From Podocnemis expansa (taxonomy: Eukaryota; Chordata; Testudines; Podocnemididae): DNA of 64,000 nucleotides. Within the stretch, counting starts at the first letter, position 1. Each line of letters opens with the position of its first letter. Positions 34,768 to 45,512 of the stretch are shown piece after piece. The DNA lies in NCBI GenBank assembly GCA_007922195.1, contig ML682067.1:4567372-4631371 (forward strand), in the 5' to 3' direction. The position numbers and the translations under genes were made by a program. The notes below the pieces were generated by a model. It ran no database searches, was not told where the DNA came from, and saw only the letters and a list, made by a program, of their open reading frames with translations.

Positions 34768-35124
34768 ATATATGGATAATATTTAAGAAATTATGTACCC
34801 CAAAAATTATGTTCTTAAAGTCTTGGAGTTAAGGCAGGTCACCAGGAGGTTATATGCCCCAGGTAGATTTCTTTTAGGCAAAAGGTACGAGATGCTTATT
34901 TTCTTGTTTGGTCATATGTGTATTATGCTTTGTCTGCCTCACACTGGAGGCCTATATGCCTAAGCCAGACACCGAATAAAAGGATGTAAAATCCACAGGA
35001 GAGAATATCTATAGGAAGAAACAAAACAGCAGTCCTGGTTATGAATTAAGACAGAGGTTAGGAATTCTGTATCTTGGGAAGCAAAGGAACACACTTGGTT
35101 CTTCACCTAGCACGTGAGCATCTC

Positions 35125-35306
35125 CAAAGGTTAAAGTATAATTTGAGGGGCCCCAGAACTTTCCTAATATCTGGGGCCCCCGCTGTATCGTCTTGGCTGC
35201 CTTCATGCATGTGTGGGCCCAGTTTTTCTAGATTACAGAATTTGGGCCCTGGTACTCTAGCCTGTCAGATTTCGTTCTGGGGAGTTCGAGCTTACTTTAA
35301 CCCCTG
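35125..35306 (+). mobile_element. Short hAT, CAGGGGTTAAAGTAAG family
   Basis: Left end CAAAGGTTAAAGTATAA, right end the complement of CAGGGGTTAAAGTAAG, flanked by AGCATCTC and ATCATCTC (7 of 8). A 182-bp relative of 18554-19728. Confidence 0.82.
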
Positions 35307-35680
35307 ATCATCTCTCATGAATGGAGGATCACGGCAATGCCTGGATATAAAAATCTGCAAGGATTCTAGGTGAGCAATACTCAGTGAGACATGAGACTAT
35401 CTTGTTAATTAAGGCTAGGTTCTGGAATGCGCTATGATAAGTAACCATTTGTTTCCCTTACTACCGCTTGCTATTAATTCAGTGTCTGCTTTCTTAAATA
35501 AACTTGTACTTGATTTCACCATAAACATATACAAAAGCTCTGTAGTAAGCAGACCAGTGATCTCGGGTAGAACTGGCAAGCTGTAAATACTGCAAGTGCC
35601 CAGGAAAGCAGGGGCTTGGACACCAGGGAGATGGTTGTAGGGCTAGGGGACGGGGCTGCACCCGTCAGTAGCCTGCAGGA

Positions 35681-36337
35681 CAGGGGTCAGCAACCCCTGG
35701 CAAGCATACCAAATTTGTCACGCGAGCTGATCCTGAGCAGCACACACTGCTGCTCAGGCTTCCCTGGTAGCCCTGCCCCGAAGCGTGGACTGGAGGTTGG
35801 GGCCACAAGAACCCAAGCAGCATGGTGCTGTTTGACTAGGGGGCTGGCACAGTGCAGCTCAGCACAGCCAGTGCGGCTTGGGGAGCCAGTGCGGAGCGGC
35901 TCAGCTTGGAGGGGGTGGCGCTGTGCGGCTCAGCACAGGGGACCAGTGTGGCTCAGGGGCTGGCACGGCATGGCTCAGTGCAGGGGGCCAGCATGGGGTG
36001 GTCAGCACAGCTCAGTGGCACTGCTTGGCTTGGGGGGGCTGGCATGGCTCAGGGAACCGGCACAGCACTTCTCAGGTTGGGGGTGCCAGTATGGCATTGC
36101 CCCAGGGTCAGTTGGCCCCACAATGGAGGGGAGCAGGGTGGTTCAGCCCGCTCCATCCTGAGGGACCTCAGCCATGGCCCCCCACATGCCCCAGGACCAC
36201 CTTCCCCCTGGGACCCTAGCCCTCCCCCTCCCAACCTGGAGTCCCTGGCTCTGCACCGATTTGGCCCTGCCCCTGGCACCTGCTGAGGGTGCGGTGTAGG
36301 GGGCTGGCATGGGGCTGGCAAAGGTTGCCAACCCCTG
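35681..36337 (+). mobile_element. GC-rich hAT, CAGGGGTCAGCAACC family
   Basis: Left end CAGGGGTCAGCAACCCC, right end the complement of CAGGGGTTGGCAACC, flanked by CTGCAGGA (35673-35680) and CTGTAGGA (36338-36345), 7 of 8. 657 bp; frames on both strands (up to 181 codons) have no domain. Confidence 0.85.
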
Positions 36338-36702
36338 CTGTAGGAAGCCAAAGAGGGGGTGCTTGTGCTGCCCATGACATGGGAAATTAGCCCACTGAAG
36401 GACACAGACAATGTTTCCTCCTGCTAAGGTCACTTGATAGTGAGGTGCCTCACAACCTGGGACACCTCAAGAAGAGTCATGTCATGTTGTGCCATAAAAA
36501 CTCCTAACTGGCCAAATGTTCCAGTAACATCATTTGATACATGGGGATAAAAATATGAGATAATTATTGCTGTTTATATTACTAGCATTTGTTATTGATC
36601 TGCCAAGTCAATCTGAATGGTTTTAAAAAATACAGCTTTAACAACAGCCTTCTATGTTTCTGGTTCCCCTGCATGCTTTGGGGGGATAGGTTAAAGCACA
36701 CA

Positions 36703-36835
36703 TTTCCATTTCAAGCTTCTGATGAAGTGGGATTCTACCCACAAAACCTCATGCAATAAATACATTTGTTAGTCTTTAAAAGTGCCACAGGACTTCTTGT
36801 TTGTTTTGCTGAAGTAGAGTAACATGGCTACCCTC
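36703..36835 (+). repeat. PLE-derived repeat
   Basis: 'cttctgatgaagtgggattctacccacaaaacctcatgc...tttgttagtctttaaaagtgccacagg...gctgaagtagagtaacatggctaccc'. It shares this text with the tail of the PLE at 45513 and includes a hammerhead-like core with a changed base. Confidence 0.75.
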
Positions 36836-38224
36836 TGAACGTGTCTTTCTGAATAGTAGACTATTAAATACCCGAGTGGATTGTGAAGTGCCATAATGAT
36901 GAAAATCAACTTCAATCCTTAATTTAAAAGCTGCTATTACAGAATCTTACTTAATGCCACCAGTGCCTTTATGGAATCTTGAATGAAAAGACAGATAGAA
37001 GTATAGTCCTGTGTCGCAAAATCCTGCATGAGGAACTCAAGGAAACATCAACGTGGAGCACGATTTTGTTTGCATTTTGTTCAGTAGTTTTTAAAGAGAT
37101 TCCATGAGTGACACATGTGCCATAGGCAGCTGAGAAACTATTCAAAAGAGTTTCATCCTTGAGACCCTATTATATCAACCTGGCTGCCAGCAAGGTCAGG
37201 GAGACCTTGCGTTATCAACATTTTAAATGCTTGCTGGGCAATTAATCTGGACCTTGTATTAGCCTGAAGAAACTTTGAACTCCTATGTTTTTCCAGGTTC
37301 ATAGATCACAGTAACTCTTAATGATGAGACTATTGTTTTTTATCTCCTTTTGAGTTTGTGATTTATCACCCCAGCACCCCTGAGTAAGTCACTGAGCTTG
37401 ATTTTCAAGAGTGCTGAACTCCTGCAGCACCCTTTGACATTGGCTGGGTGCTCAGCACTTTTGAAAATCAGCCCTGTGAGTCCTAGGCAAATTATATGGA
37501 CAAATACTCTTTTTAAGTCAAATTAGATTTCACCTCAACATATCATCTTTCTTTGCACCATGCTTCCTATTGAGAGCCTATCATACTGTGGGTCACTTCC
37601 TGATACAAAAAGTGAAAATTGAACCAATATAGATGTTATTTCTATATTGACTTTTGGGGAAGGGACATTCCTTTTGGCATATATATGTTTAGAGCTGAAC
37701 ACAGTGGTGGGAAGCCCCCAGGTGGTAACACAATATATATAATCCATATGGTCACCATTTTTTACTGACACATCAACTTCTAAGGTGTTAAATGCAAGCC
37801 AAGAACTGTCACTTCTCATTAACATCAGGGTGGGTCATGCCAGGTATGGGTCTGCCTTTCTACCTGTAGCTGAAAACACTGAATTAAGTAAATTATAAAT
37901 CTAGCTAGCCTGTTCTTTGCATCCTGGTGTGAATTCTTTTCAACAGGTACATCCAGAAATAGCAAGGCCTCATCAGCTCTGCTGCAACAAGGCACAATTC
38001 TACTGAAGACTAAGTTATTTGTATAAATCCATCCCTAAAGAATATCACTCTAATTTTTTATGCATTATTTCCTTAATGTAATTGAGGTAACCGCAGCGTT
38101 GACATAAGGGGGTCACTGATGACTCATTTTTAAAAACTAGTGTATTAAATCAGATACTCACACATAAGGAGTTTCATTTTCAGTAACTGAGGATACTTAT
38201 GAGATCTCTCATTATTTAGTTGAA
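36836..38224. other. Unassigned sequence with one MITE
   Basis: No gene. A palindromic MITE at 37394-37474 is the only recognised unit. Confidence 0.45.
37394..37474. repeat. Palindromic amniote MITE
   Basis: Arms 'gcttgattttcaagagtgctga' and 'tcagcacttttgaaaatcagcc' are complementary with few mismatches. This is the known 'cagcacttttgaaaatca' repeat of sauropsids. Confidence 0.65.
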
Positions 38225-38225
38225 T

Positions 38226-38338
38226 TCCAAAGGGGTAGCCATGTTAGTCTAGTTCAGCAAAACAAACGAGAAGTCCTGTGGCACTTAAAAACTAATAAAT
38301 TTATTCATTTATTTATTAGTAAATATGTTAGTCTTTAA
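38226..38338 (+). repeat. PLE-derived repeat, left part (head-to-head copies)
   Basis: Begins 'aggggtagccatgttagtctagttcagcaaaac...agtcctgtggcactt' and then turns into the opposite orientation ending 'tatgttagtctttaa'. So it is a collapsed inverted pair, interrupted at 38339 by a Harbinger-like element. Confidence 0.72.
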
Positions 38339-38790
38339 GGCCATGTCTCCACCAGGAAGCTTAGTTTGGACTTCCTTAGTCCGAACTAAGCAGTTTCTGG
38401 TTAGTTTGAACTAACCATGTGTTAGTTTGAACTAACCGCAGTTTTTTGGTTCAAACTAGTTGTGTTTTTTAGTTCCAACTAACTTTTTAGTTGGAACTAA
38501 AAAAGCACAGTTAGTTCAAACTAAAAGTTATTTCGAACTAAAAAATGCGGCTAGTCCGAACTAACCGCTGAGTTCAAACTTGTTTAGTTTGAACTGGCAC
38601 AGCTACATTGCGCTAGTTTGAACTAAAATTCAAACTAAGCGGCTAGTTTGAATTTGTTGTTTGAACTAACTAGTTTGAACTAAGCTAAAAATTTTTAGTT
38701 CGAACTAGGCAAAGCCTAGTGTAGACAGGGACCAAATTAGTCTGGATTAAGCCTCCTTAATCCAACTGATTTGATAGCGTAGACATAGCC
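38339..38790. mobile_element. Harbinger-like palindromic element inserted in PLE repeat
   Basis: TIRs GGCCATGTCTCCACC and the complement of GGCTATGTCTACGC, with a perfect TAA duplication (38336-38338, 38791-38793). 452 bp of TTAGTTYRAACTAA words, no coding capacity. Removal restores 'gttagtctttaa-gtgccataggactcc'. Confidence 0.88.
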
Positions 38791-38830
38791 TAAGTGCCAT
38801 AGGACTCCTTTTTTGTTTTTCTTGTGATTT
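38791..38830 (+). repeat. PLE-derived repeat, right part
   Basis: 'taagtgccataggactcctttt' continues the repeat cut at 38338. The remaining right half is missing or decayed. Confidence 0.65.
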
Positions 38831-40309
38831 AGCTGGAGCTTGTGATTAAAATTTTATCCATCAGGAAATCCTTCTCTAGGTAACTTGTTGCAGTACATCC
38901 CACAGCAGTTGAAAATGTATTAACCATAGATAAGGATAAAGACTATTCCATGGAAATCACAGATTCTGTGACTTTCAGAGACTTCCATGATATTTTCTTC
39001 TTCAGCCCCAAGATGATGGGTTGGAGCTATCAGCTAGAGGAGGAGCCCTTGCAGCACTCAGCCACCCCTGGCAGTGTGGGGAGCTGAAGCTCTGAGCTAT
39101 CTGCCTCCCAGCCACTGTGAGCAATGGGGTGCTGGACTGAGCTCCCAGCCACTGCAGGGCTGGAGCTTTCATGCCTTCAAAATTCAGGCTTCAGTCCTCC
39201 CTCTGTTAGCTCCATTTTGTCATGGCTATTTTTAGTAAAAGTTAGGGACAGGTCACAAGCTTCTGTTAATTTTTGTGTATTGTCCGTGACCTGTCCTTGA
39301 CTTTTATTAAAAATGAACAATGGCAAAATCTTAACCATACTTGTCAAAAGTTTAATTTGGTTTTCAAATAGGTCAGCTAAGGTCATAGAGAGTTCTTACT
39401 GTCAAGGCAATTTGATGGCATAGGGCAAATCACTTCAACATCAGCAGAGCTGTAGAAGATGTACAAGTGGCTTTTAGCAAATTGAGGATTTGGTTGATTA
39501 TCCAGTCCAGATTTTGTGCTGATTTACTCTTAGTGCAATCTCCACAGGGTGCTAATCAGTGCAGAGTTCGGCCCTTCACTTTCTTCTGTTGTAGGAAACA
39601 CGCTTAATATAGGGTTCACAGGTACTGTGTTTTGAGAACAGCTCCTCTGAAATCAGCATGAAGAATATGGAAAAGCACAAAAACAAAAATAGTGAGGCAC
39701 TCTAACAGTCTAGAAAGTGAAATGCAGAAGTACATTTTGACACGCAGAATGGCCACAACTGATTTTCTGATAACTAGAGATGAAAAGGCAGAAGAAAAGA
39801 ATCTGTTTGATTCAAACTGATACTGAAATTTTTGGAAGTGTCTTGTCACAGTGGAAAAACTGGGGGGAGGGAGGGATTAATTTAGAAAATGTCACAACAC
39901 TGTGTTTCCAAAATGATATTTGCTGTCTGGTACCAACAGCTACTGAGTGAAAGTCTTGCGTATTCTCAGGTATCATGAAACTGACAAAAATATCCATTTC
40001 ACTTAAGCAGCTAGCAAGGATCCCAGGGTCTGCAATTTTTAGATAGTACCCCCACCCCATGTGGGGCCAATGACTCCATTGCTTCAGACTCCCAGCCAGT
40101 CTGGAGCACCAGTTAACTGAGTCACTCTCCCAGTGTTTTCATCATTCCCAGCTCCACAGCAGGGAGCTTGGAAACCTCTAAAGCTTTGGCATGGGCCTAG
40201 TCAAAGCTGTGCATCTTGGAAGCAGGCTTAGGGCAGACAACACATCAGGCTGCGTCAGACCAATGGATACAGGAAACATGGAAGCCCTGGTGGGTCTGCC
40301 CTGGAGCCA
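38831..40309. other. Unassigned sequence
   Basis: No gene or confident repeat. The frames at 39177-39386 and 39812-40060 (minus) have no recognisable domain. Confidence 0.4.
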
Positions 40310-40317
40310 TAGAACAG

Positions 40318-40779
40318 CAGGGCTATCCTTAGAGGTGTGGGGAGAGGGACAATTCTGTTGGCCCCACACCATCCTGCTCTGAACAGGGCAGCACAGTGCC
40401 TGCATCTCTGCCCCCCATGGCTGCGCTGTCCCCTGCCAGCTCCCCACTGCCTTTGATGTGGAGCCAAAGGCAGCTGGGGAGGGCAGGAGTATGGAACTGG
40501 CCTCTGCTATGGGCTTTTGGGGCTTAAGCCTCCTCTCTCTCACCCTTCCCCTGGGCCAGCTGTACTGCCCTGGGGGTGGGGAGGGCCAGCCCAGAGGCGG
40601 GGCAGGAAAGCAGAGCCCAGCCCTGGGTGGCAGAATGGCTGGCTCAGGAGAGGGGTGGGAGTATGGGGCCAGCCTTTTAGCTGGCCCACCCCACCCCCCT
40701 CAGCACAGGGGAGGGAGCAGTGGGGGGACCCCCACAGTATAAATGCCCCAGGCCCTGCACACCCCTAGGGATGGCCCTG
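40318..40779 (+). mobile_element. hAT element, CAGGGCCATCCCTAGG family
   Basis: Left end CAGGGCTATCCTTAGAGGTG, right end the complement of CAGGGCCATCCCTAGGGGTG. Flanks TAGAACAG (40310-40317) and TAGAGCAG (40780-40787), 7 of 8. GC-rich 462-bp interior resembling part of 9667-10952; the frames across it are not genes. Confidence 0.82.
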
Positions 40780-40936
40780 TAGAGCAGAGCTTACTAGCCG
40801 TGAGGGACCCAGCTCTAGTCAGAGCTCTGAGGGTTGGCAAGCTCCCTACTGCATAGCCATGGGCATTGGAAATGAAGTTTCATCAGAAATTTCTGATCAG
40901 CTTTTTTGATAACATTTCATCATATGAGAATTTCCT

Positions 40937-41145
40937 GAGGGGTAGCCGTGTTAGTCTGTGTACAGCAAGAACAGCAAAAGTCCTGTAGCACCTTAAAGAC
41001 TAGCAAATTTCTTCAGACATAAGCTTCTGTGAGCCCCAAACCATTGTCAGATTCAGGTCAGGCATCTGATGAAGTGCTTGGTGCCAACAAAACTTATGCC
41101 TGAAGAAATCTGTTAGTCTTTAAGGTGCCACAGGACTCTCACTTT
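40937..41145. repeat. PLE-derived inverted pair
   Basis: Left arm 'ggggtagccgtgttagtctgt...agtcctgtagcaccttaaagactagcaaatttcttcagacataagctt', right arm 'aacttatgcctgaagaaatctgttagtctttaaggtgccacaggactct'. The arms are complementary around a centre containing 'catctgatgaagtg'. Confidence 0.78.
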
Positions 41146-43405
41146 TTTTTCATCATATGACAGTTCCTCAGCTACTACTGCCATACAGCATTAAGTCCTA
41201 AGTTGCAACCACTGATCTAGTTCAACTCAAGAAGAAAAGGATAGATTAAACTGTTGCATCCTTATGTTCTCAGCACTGCTGGGTTTCTGTGGGAACATAG
41301 TTTAAACCATAATCAGAGAAAGAGAAACCTTTTTAAAATATAAAACCAAGTTACTGTAAATAATAGAGGATTGTAAAATACTAGACTTTCCATGCAGCAG
41401 AAAATATAAGGAAGTAAAAATTAGAAAAAAAATCAAGCTTACACTACAAGGTGAAGAACCAAGCCATATAAACAAATAAGTTCCGTTTGAACACCATAAC
41501 CTGTAATAAAAGAAGTTCAGCTCCAAAAAAAATGCAGGAATAGGAAAGGAAAAAAAATCATGTCTAAGATCAATAAGATTACACACTTGTGACATGCATT
41601 TTTGCAGGAAAAAAAAATTCTATACCAAGAACTTTGAAAGGGTTTGTAAAAGAACAAACTGCATACACAGTGTTTTATTAGAGAACTAACACAGGAGAGC
41701 TCTTAAAACTGATCATGAAAGCAACTTTTAGCCAACATGTCAAATATTTAAGTGCTTTGATTAAGAGTTTAGTAAGAGCCAATACATTTTAAATGCCCAC
41801 TTTTGCCAAAGTTGTTGCTTTCCTTGATATCGATGTTAGGGGCAGATTAATCAATATCATAGTAATCTGTTCATTTAAAATAGAATGCTCCAATGCTATA
41901 TATTTAGGATTCCAGTAGCTGAGCTGATTGACACGCTGGTGACTCTGCACAATTGGTGATACCAAAAGAATAAGATAAATGGTGAAAATAATTTCTAAAC
42001 TCCTGAGACTAGCAGGTCAAAATTCAAATGTGGGAATTAATTGAAAAAATAAGACTATTTTTAATTGACTGACCACATAAATTGGCTTGGAATTTGTTAA
42101 TCAGAATGCAGGTACAAGTGTCCATGAGGCACAATCTTTAAGTTGTTAGATGGGCGAAATTGACAGTTACATTGATGGGCTTTTTGCCTGAAAAAGAGTG
42201 CAATATTTGACTTTATTTGGCACCCTGGGTATCCAGGCTAACTTTAAAATTCTATGGCTGTCTTGCCAGGAGTATATATTTTAAATTTTAAAGAATCTAA
42301 CTAAACAAAAAAACACAAAACCAAGAAAAAATTAGGAAGAAGTATTTCTACCTCTTAAATAAACAGGCACAATGGGGTGGGATCTTCAGAAGATGTAAGG
42401 GTATTGGATGTCCAGCTCCTATTGACCTTAAATACAATGAGGATGCATTGCTCTTAGACGCTTCTGAAAATCTGACGCAGTGGTACGTGCATAGAATGCT
42501 TGTTATTAGTACTTCTGATTAAGAGGCATTGTCTCTCCACAGAAGGGACTAGATCTGTCTCTTTCTCCTCATACATGGGACAAACGCCTTCATTTTCTCT
42601 GTCTTTTGGTCAAACTGACACCCAAACAACCTTCAAATCCCATTCCAAGACCCATGTCTTCTGCCAGGCTCAAAGTTCAAAACCCTAATTCTAATAAAAC
42701 AATCACCCTTGTCCCTCTGCAGAGCCTCCATATGCTCAGATATTCCATTATTTTTTCCCAGCCTTGTATCTTTGCGGTCTCTATCCCTCTCTGCTGGCCT
42801 ACAGATAATATTTTTTTATATTTATTTAGAAATGAGCTTGAGCTGTGAAGTTTCACTCCAGCTCTAAGTGCCGCTACGTTTCAGAGGTTTGGGATCTAAG
42901 GTTTTGATTGAGGCATATTTTGATGGGCCCAAACCAGGTCATTTAAATCTGCATCTGAATTTCTACAAAATTCTGATGGATTAGATCAGAATTAAGGAAG
43001 TAGACTTGGATCATGAAGTTAGGATCTAGATCCAGATACCAATTTCATCAAAGTTCAAAGTGCTGACCCAGCTTTTTTATTGAAACTGATCTTTTTTCCC
43101 CTTTACCTTTCATCCAAGAATCTCAAACATCCTTTATACATAAGAACACCTTTGGAAAGTACAGTAGATAAAATTTATTATGAATCTTTGACTGAACAAG
43201 CAGAGGCTCAGAGAAGTTTATTCAGCCTAGAACCTCTCTGCAGAGACTGCTGTGATGAATGTGGGGGAATCTTTGTGAATATTTCATTCTTTATATGTGT
43301 TCTTCACTTTATACATCCACTTTGTACTGCTATATACCAAGTATAAAATGAGAACGAGGGAAGGCTAGTGTCATGCAGGTAATCTAGAGTTGGCATGAAG
43401 GCACA
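41146..43405. other. Unassigned AT-rich sequence
   Basis: No gene seen. About 42371-42480 ('gatcttcagaagatgtaagg...attgaccttaaatacaatgag...cttctgaaaatctga') looks like a decayed palindromic MITE. Confidence 0.45.
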
Positions 43406-43407
43406 TT

Positions 43408-43828
43408 GGCTATGTCTACACTGTAAGCTTAAGTTGACTTAAGCAACTCCCTGGCCACATCTGGAGTTCATTAAGTTGACTTAAGCATTGCTTGAGTTGA
43501 CTTAATAACTCCTGCCCTTAAAGTTGACTTTAAAGGTCAAGTCGACTTTATTAAATTGATTTAACACAATGTGGCCATTAAAGTCAACTTAATAAAGTCA
43601 ACTTAGTGCATTAGAGCCATTTAAATTAACTTTATAAAGTCGACTTAAGCCAGGGGACCCATTTAAAGTAAACTTAATTAAGTCGACTTTAAATGGGTCC
43701 CCTGGCTTAAGTTGACTTTCTAAAGTTGATTTGAACAAATGGGGCCTCACTAAGTCGACCTAATAAAGTCAACTTTAAGTAGACCTTATTAAATCAACTT
43801 ACCTGAGGCCTGTAGTGTAGACATAGCC
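43408..43828. mobile_element. Harbinger-like palindromic element, TTAAGTYRACTTAA type
   Basis: Perfect 15-bp termini GGCTATGTCTACACT, with flanks ATT and ATC. 421 bp filled with AAGTYRACTT words. It also holds a long internal inverted repeat: 'aagccaggggacccatttaaagt' (left arm about 43636-43669) recurs inverted at about 43685-43718. Best preserved of its type here. Confidence 0.87.
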
Positions 43829-44421
43829 ATCAAGAGCTGAATATAATCAACACATATGAATGGAGAATCAACAAGAGATGATGGGAGCCCCATTGACTGA
43901 ACATTAATATTTCATGACTGGGAGACCAAGTCAAGCTGAACATGTGGAAAAGCATGGCTGGGGAGAGAGATGAAAGCACAGGTATGAACACACTGTCTTT
44001 TAAGGTTGCTGCTAAAACTACAGAATACTCACATAAAGACTAGAGAAACTGAGAGGCAAGATAGATGTGAGAAGAGTGTGGCACGGTGAAGTTATTGCTT
44101 CTACCAGTACGGACTCTGACTTAAACTTAGCTTTTCCCTCACCTAAAGACTTCTGGATCCTGTATTCCAACTGATTAATAATTGCTACTTTGTTTTGAAA
44201 AGATGGCCCTGCTTCACTGAAGCTACTGTTTGCATTGCTTCCCAAAGGTGTAGAATTCACTACGGTAATCTGAACTAAGGTGAACTCACTGTAAGAACTC
44301 ACAGTGAGAACAGGGTTGCTGGAACCAGGCCCAGTCTAGGAGTTGTTATGGCTATATGACCTGCTCTTGTAGGGGTTTTTTCTTTGTTTGTTTTTAATTT
44401 CTTTTTAAGTGTGGACGCTTA

Positions 44422-44867
44422 GGCTATGTCTACACCTCAAAGCTTAGTTTGGACTTTCTTAGTCCAAACTAAGTAGTTCAAAGTTAGTTCGAACCACGTG
44501 CAGTTTTTTAGTTCGAACTAACTTTCTAGATCGAACTAGCACACTTTTTTTAGTTCAAACTACTTTTTTAGTTCAAACTAAAAAAAGTGGTTAGTTTGAA
44601 CTAAAAGTTAGTTCGAACTAAAGAACCACACTTAGTTCGAACTAACTGCTAGTTCAAACTTATTTAGTTCAAACTAAACACTTAGTTCGAACTAACTGCT
44701 AGTTCAAACTTATTTAGTTCAAACTAAACACTTAGTTCGGACTAACCAGCTGAAGTAACTAAAAAAATTTTTAGTTCGAACTAGGCAAAGCCTAGTGTAG
44801 ACAGGGCTCAAATTAGTTTGAATTAAGGCTCCTTAATTCAAATTAATTTGCTAGTGTAGACATACCC
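44422..44867. mobile_element. Harbinger-like palindromic element, TTAGTTYRAACTAA type
   Basis: TIRs GGCTATGTCTACACC and the complement of GGGTATGTCTACAC, with triplets TTA (44419-44421) and CTA (44868-44870). An exact 50-bp tandem duplication lies inside (44631-44680 and 44681-44730, each starting cttagttcga). Confidence 0.85.
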
Positions 44868-44870
44868 CTA

Positions 44871-45512
44871 GAGTTGGGTACACTAAAAGGGTTGTTTCAA
44901 GGAACCTGTTGAAAGGCTGCAACATAGCACAGACCCTGTAAATCCATGACAACTGCAAACAAAAGTGGTAAAGTAACTTTTTTTTTTTTAGTCTGTCCAT
45001 AGTGTTGTCAGACAAGACTGAATTGCTTTACCTCTGCACTGGCCTTTGAGGTGGTTCAGGGGGGCACTTACCCTTTGTCAGTAGATAGCTTAAAGGCCAG
45101 AGGGCATGATTAAGTGATGCCATAGCAGGTCTTGTGACACTCTGATTTGACAATGGACCACAATGCTAAATATCCCTGCCATGGCTATCAAGTCTGGCAT
45201 CAGAGTATATAGCCTAATGCAGCACAAATGCCATTCACAAGTTCCATATTAGTCCATCACAAGTAGAGTTTAGAGTATATCTGTATTAGTTTTTACTGCT
45301 GCCACCATGATTCATTTTGTTATCTACTTAAGACAGTGTGTCTCGCATTATTTTCTTCTTTTGCATCTTTCTTTAATTTATTATGTTGGGACTGTAGACT
45401 AAATTAGGCTATATATATTCCTTTTTATACCATTACTTACAAGTGACACTCTGCATAATGTAAACCATAAGATTTATTTATTATGTGCACAGAAATAGAA
45501 TGTAACAAGTTC
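44871..45512. other. Unassigned sequence
   Basis: Nothing recognised. Confidence 0.4.
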
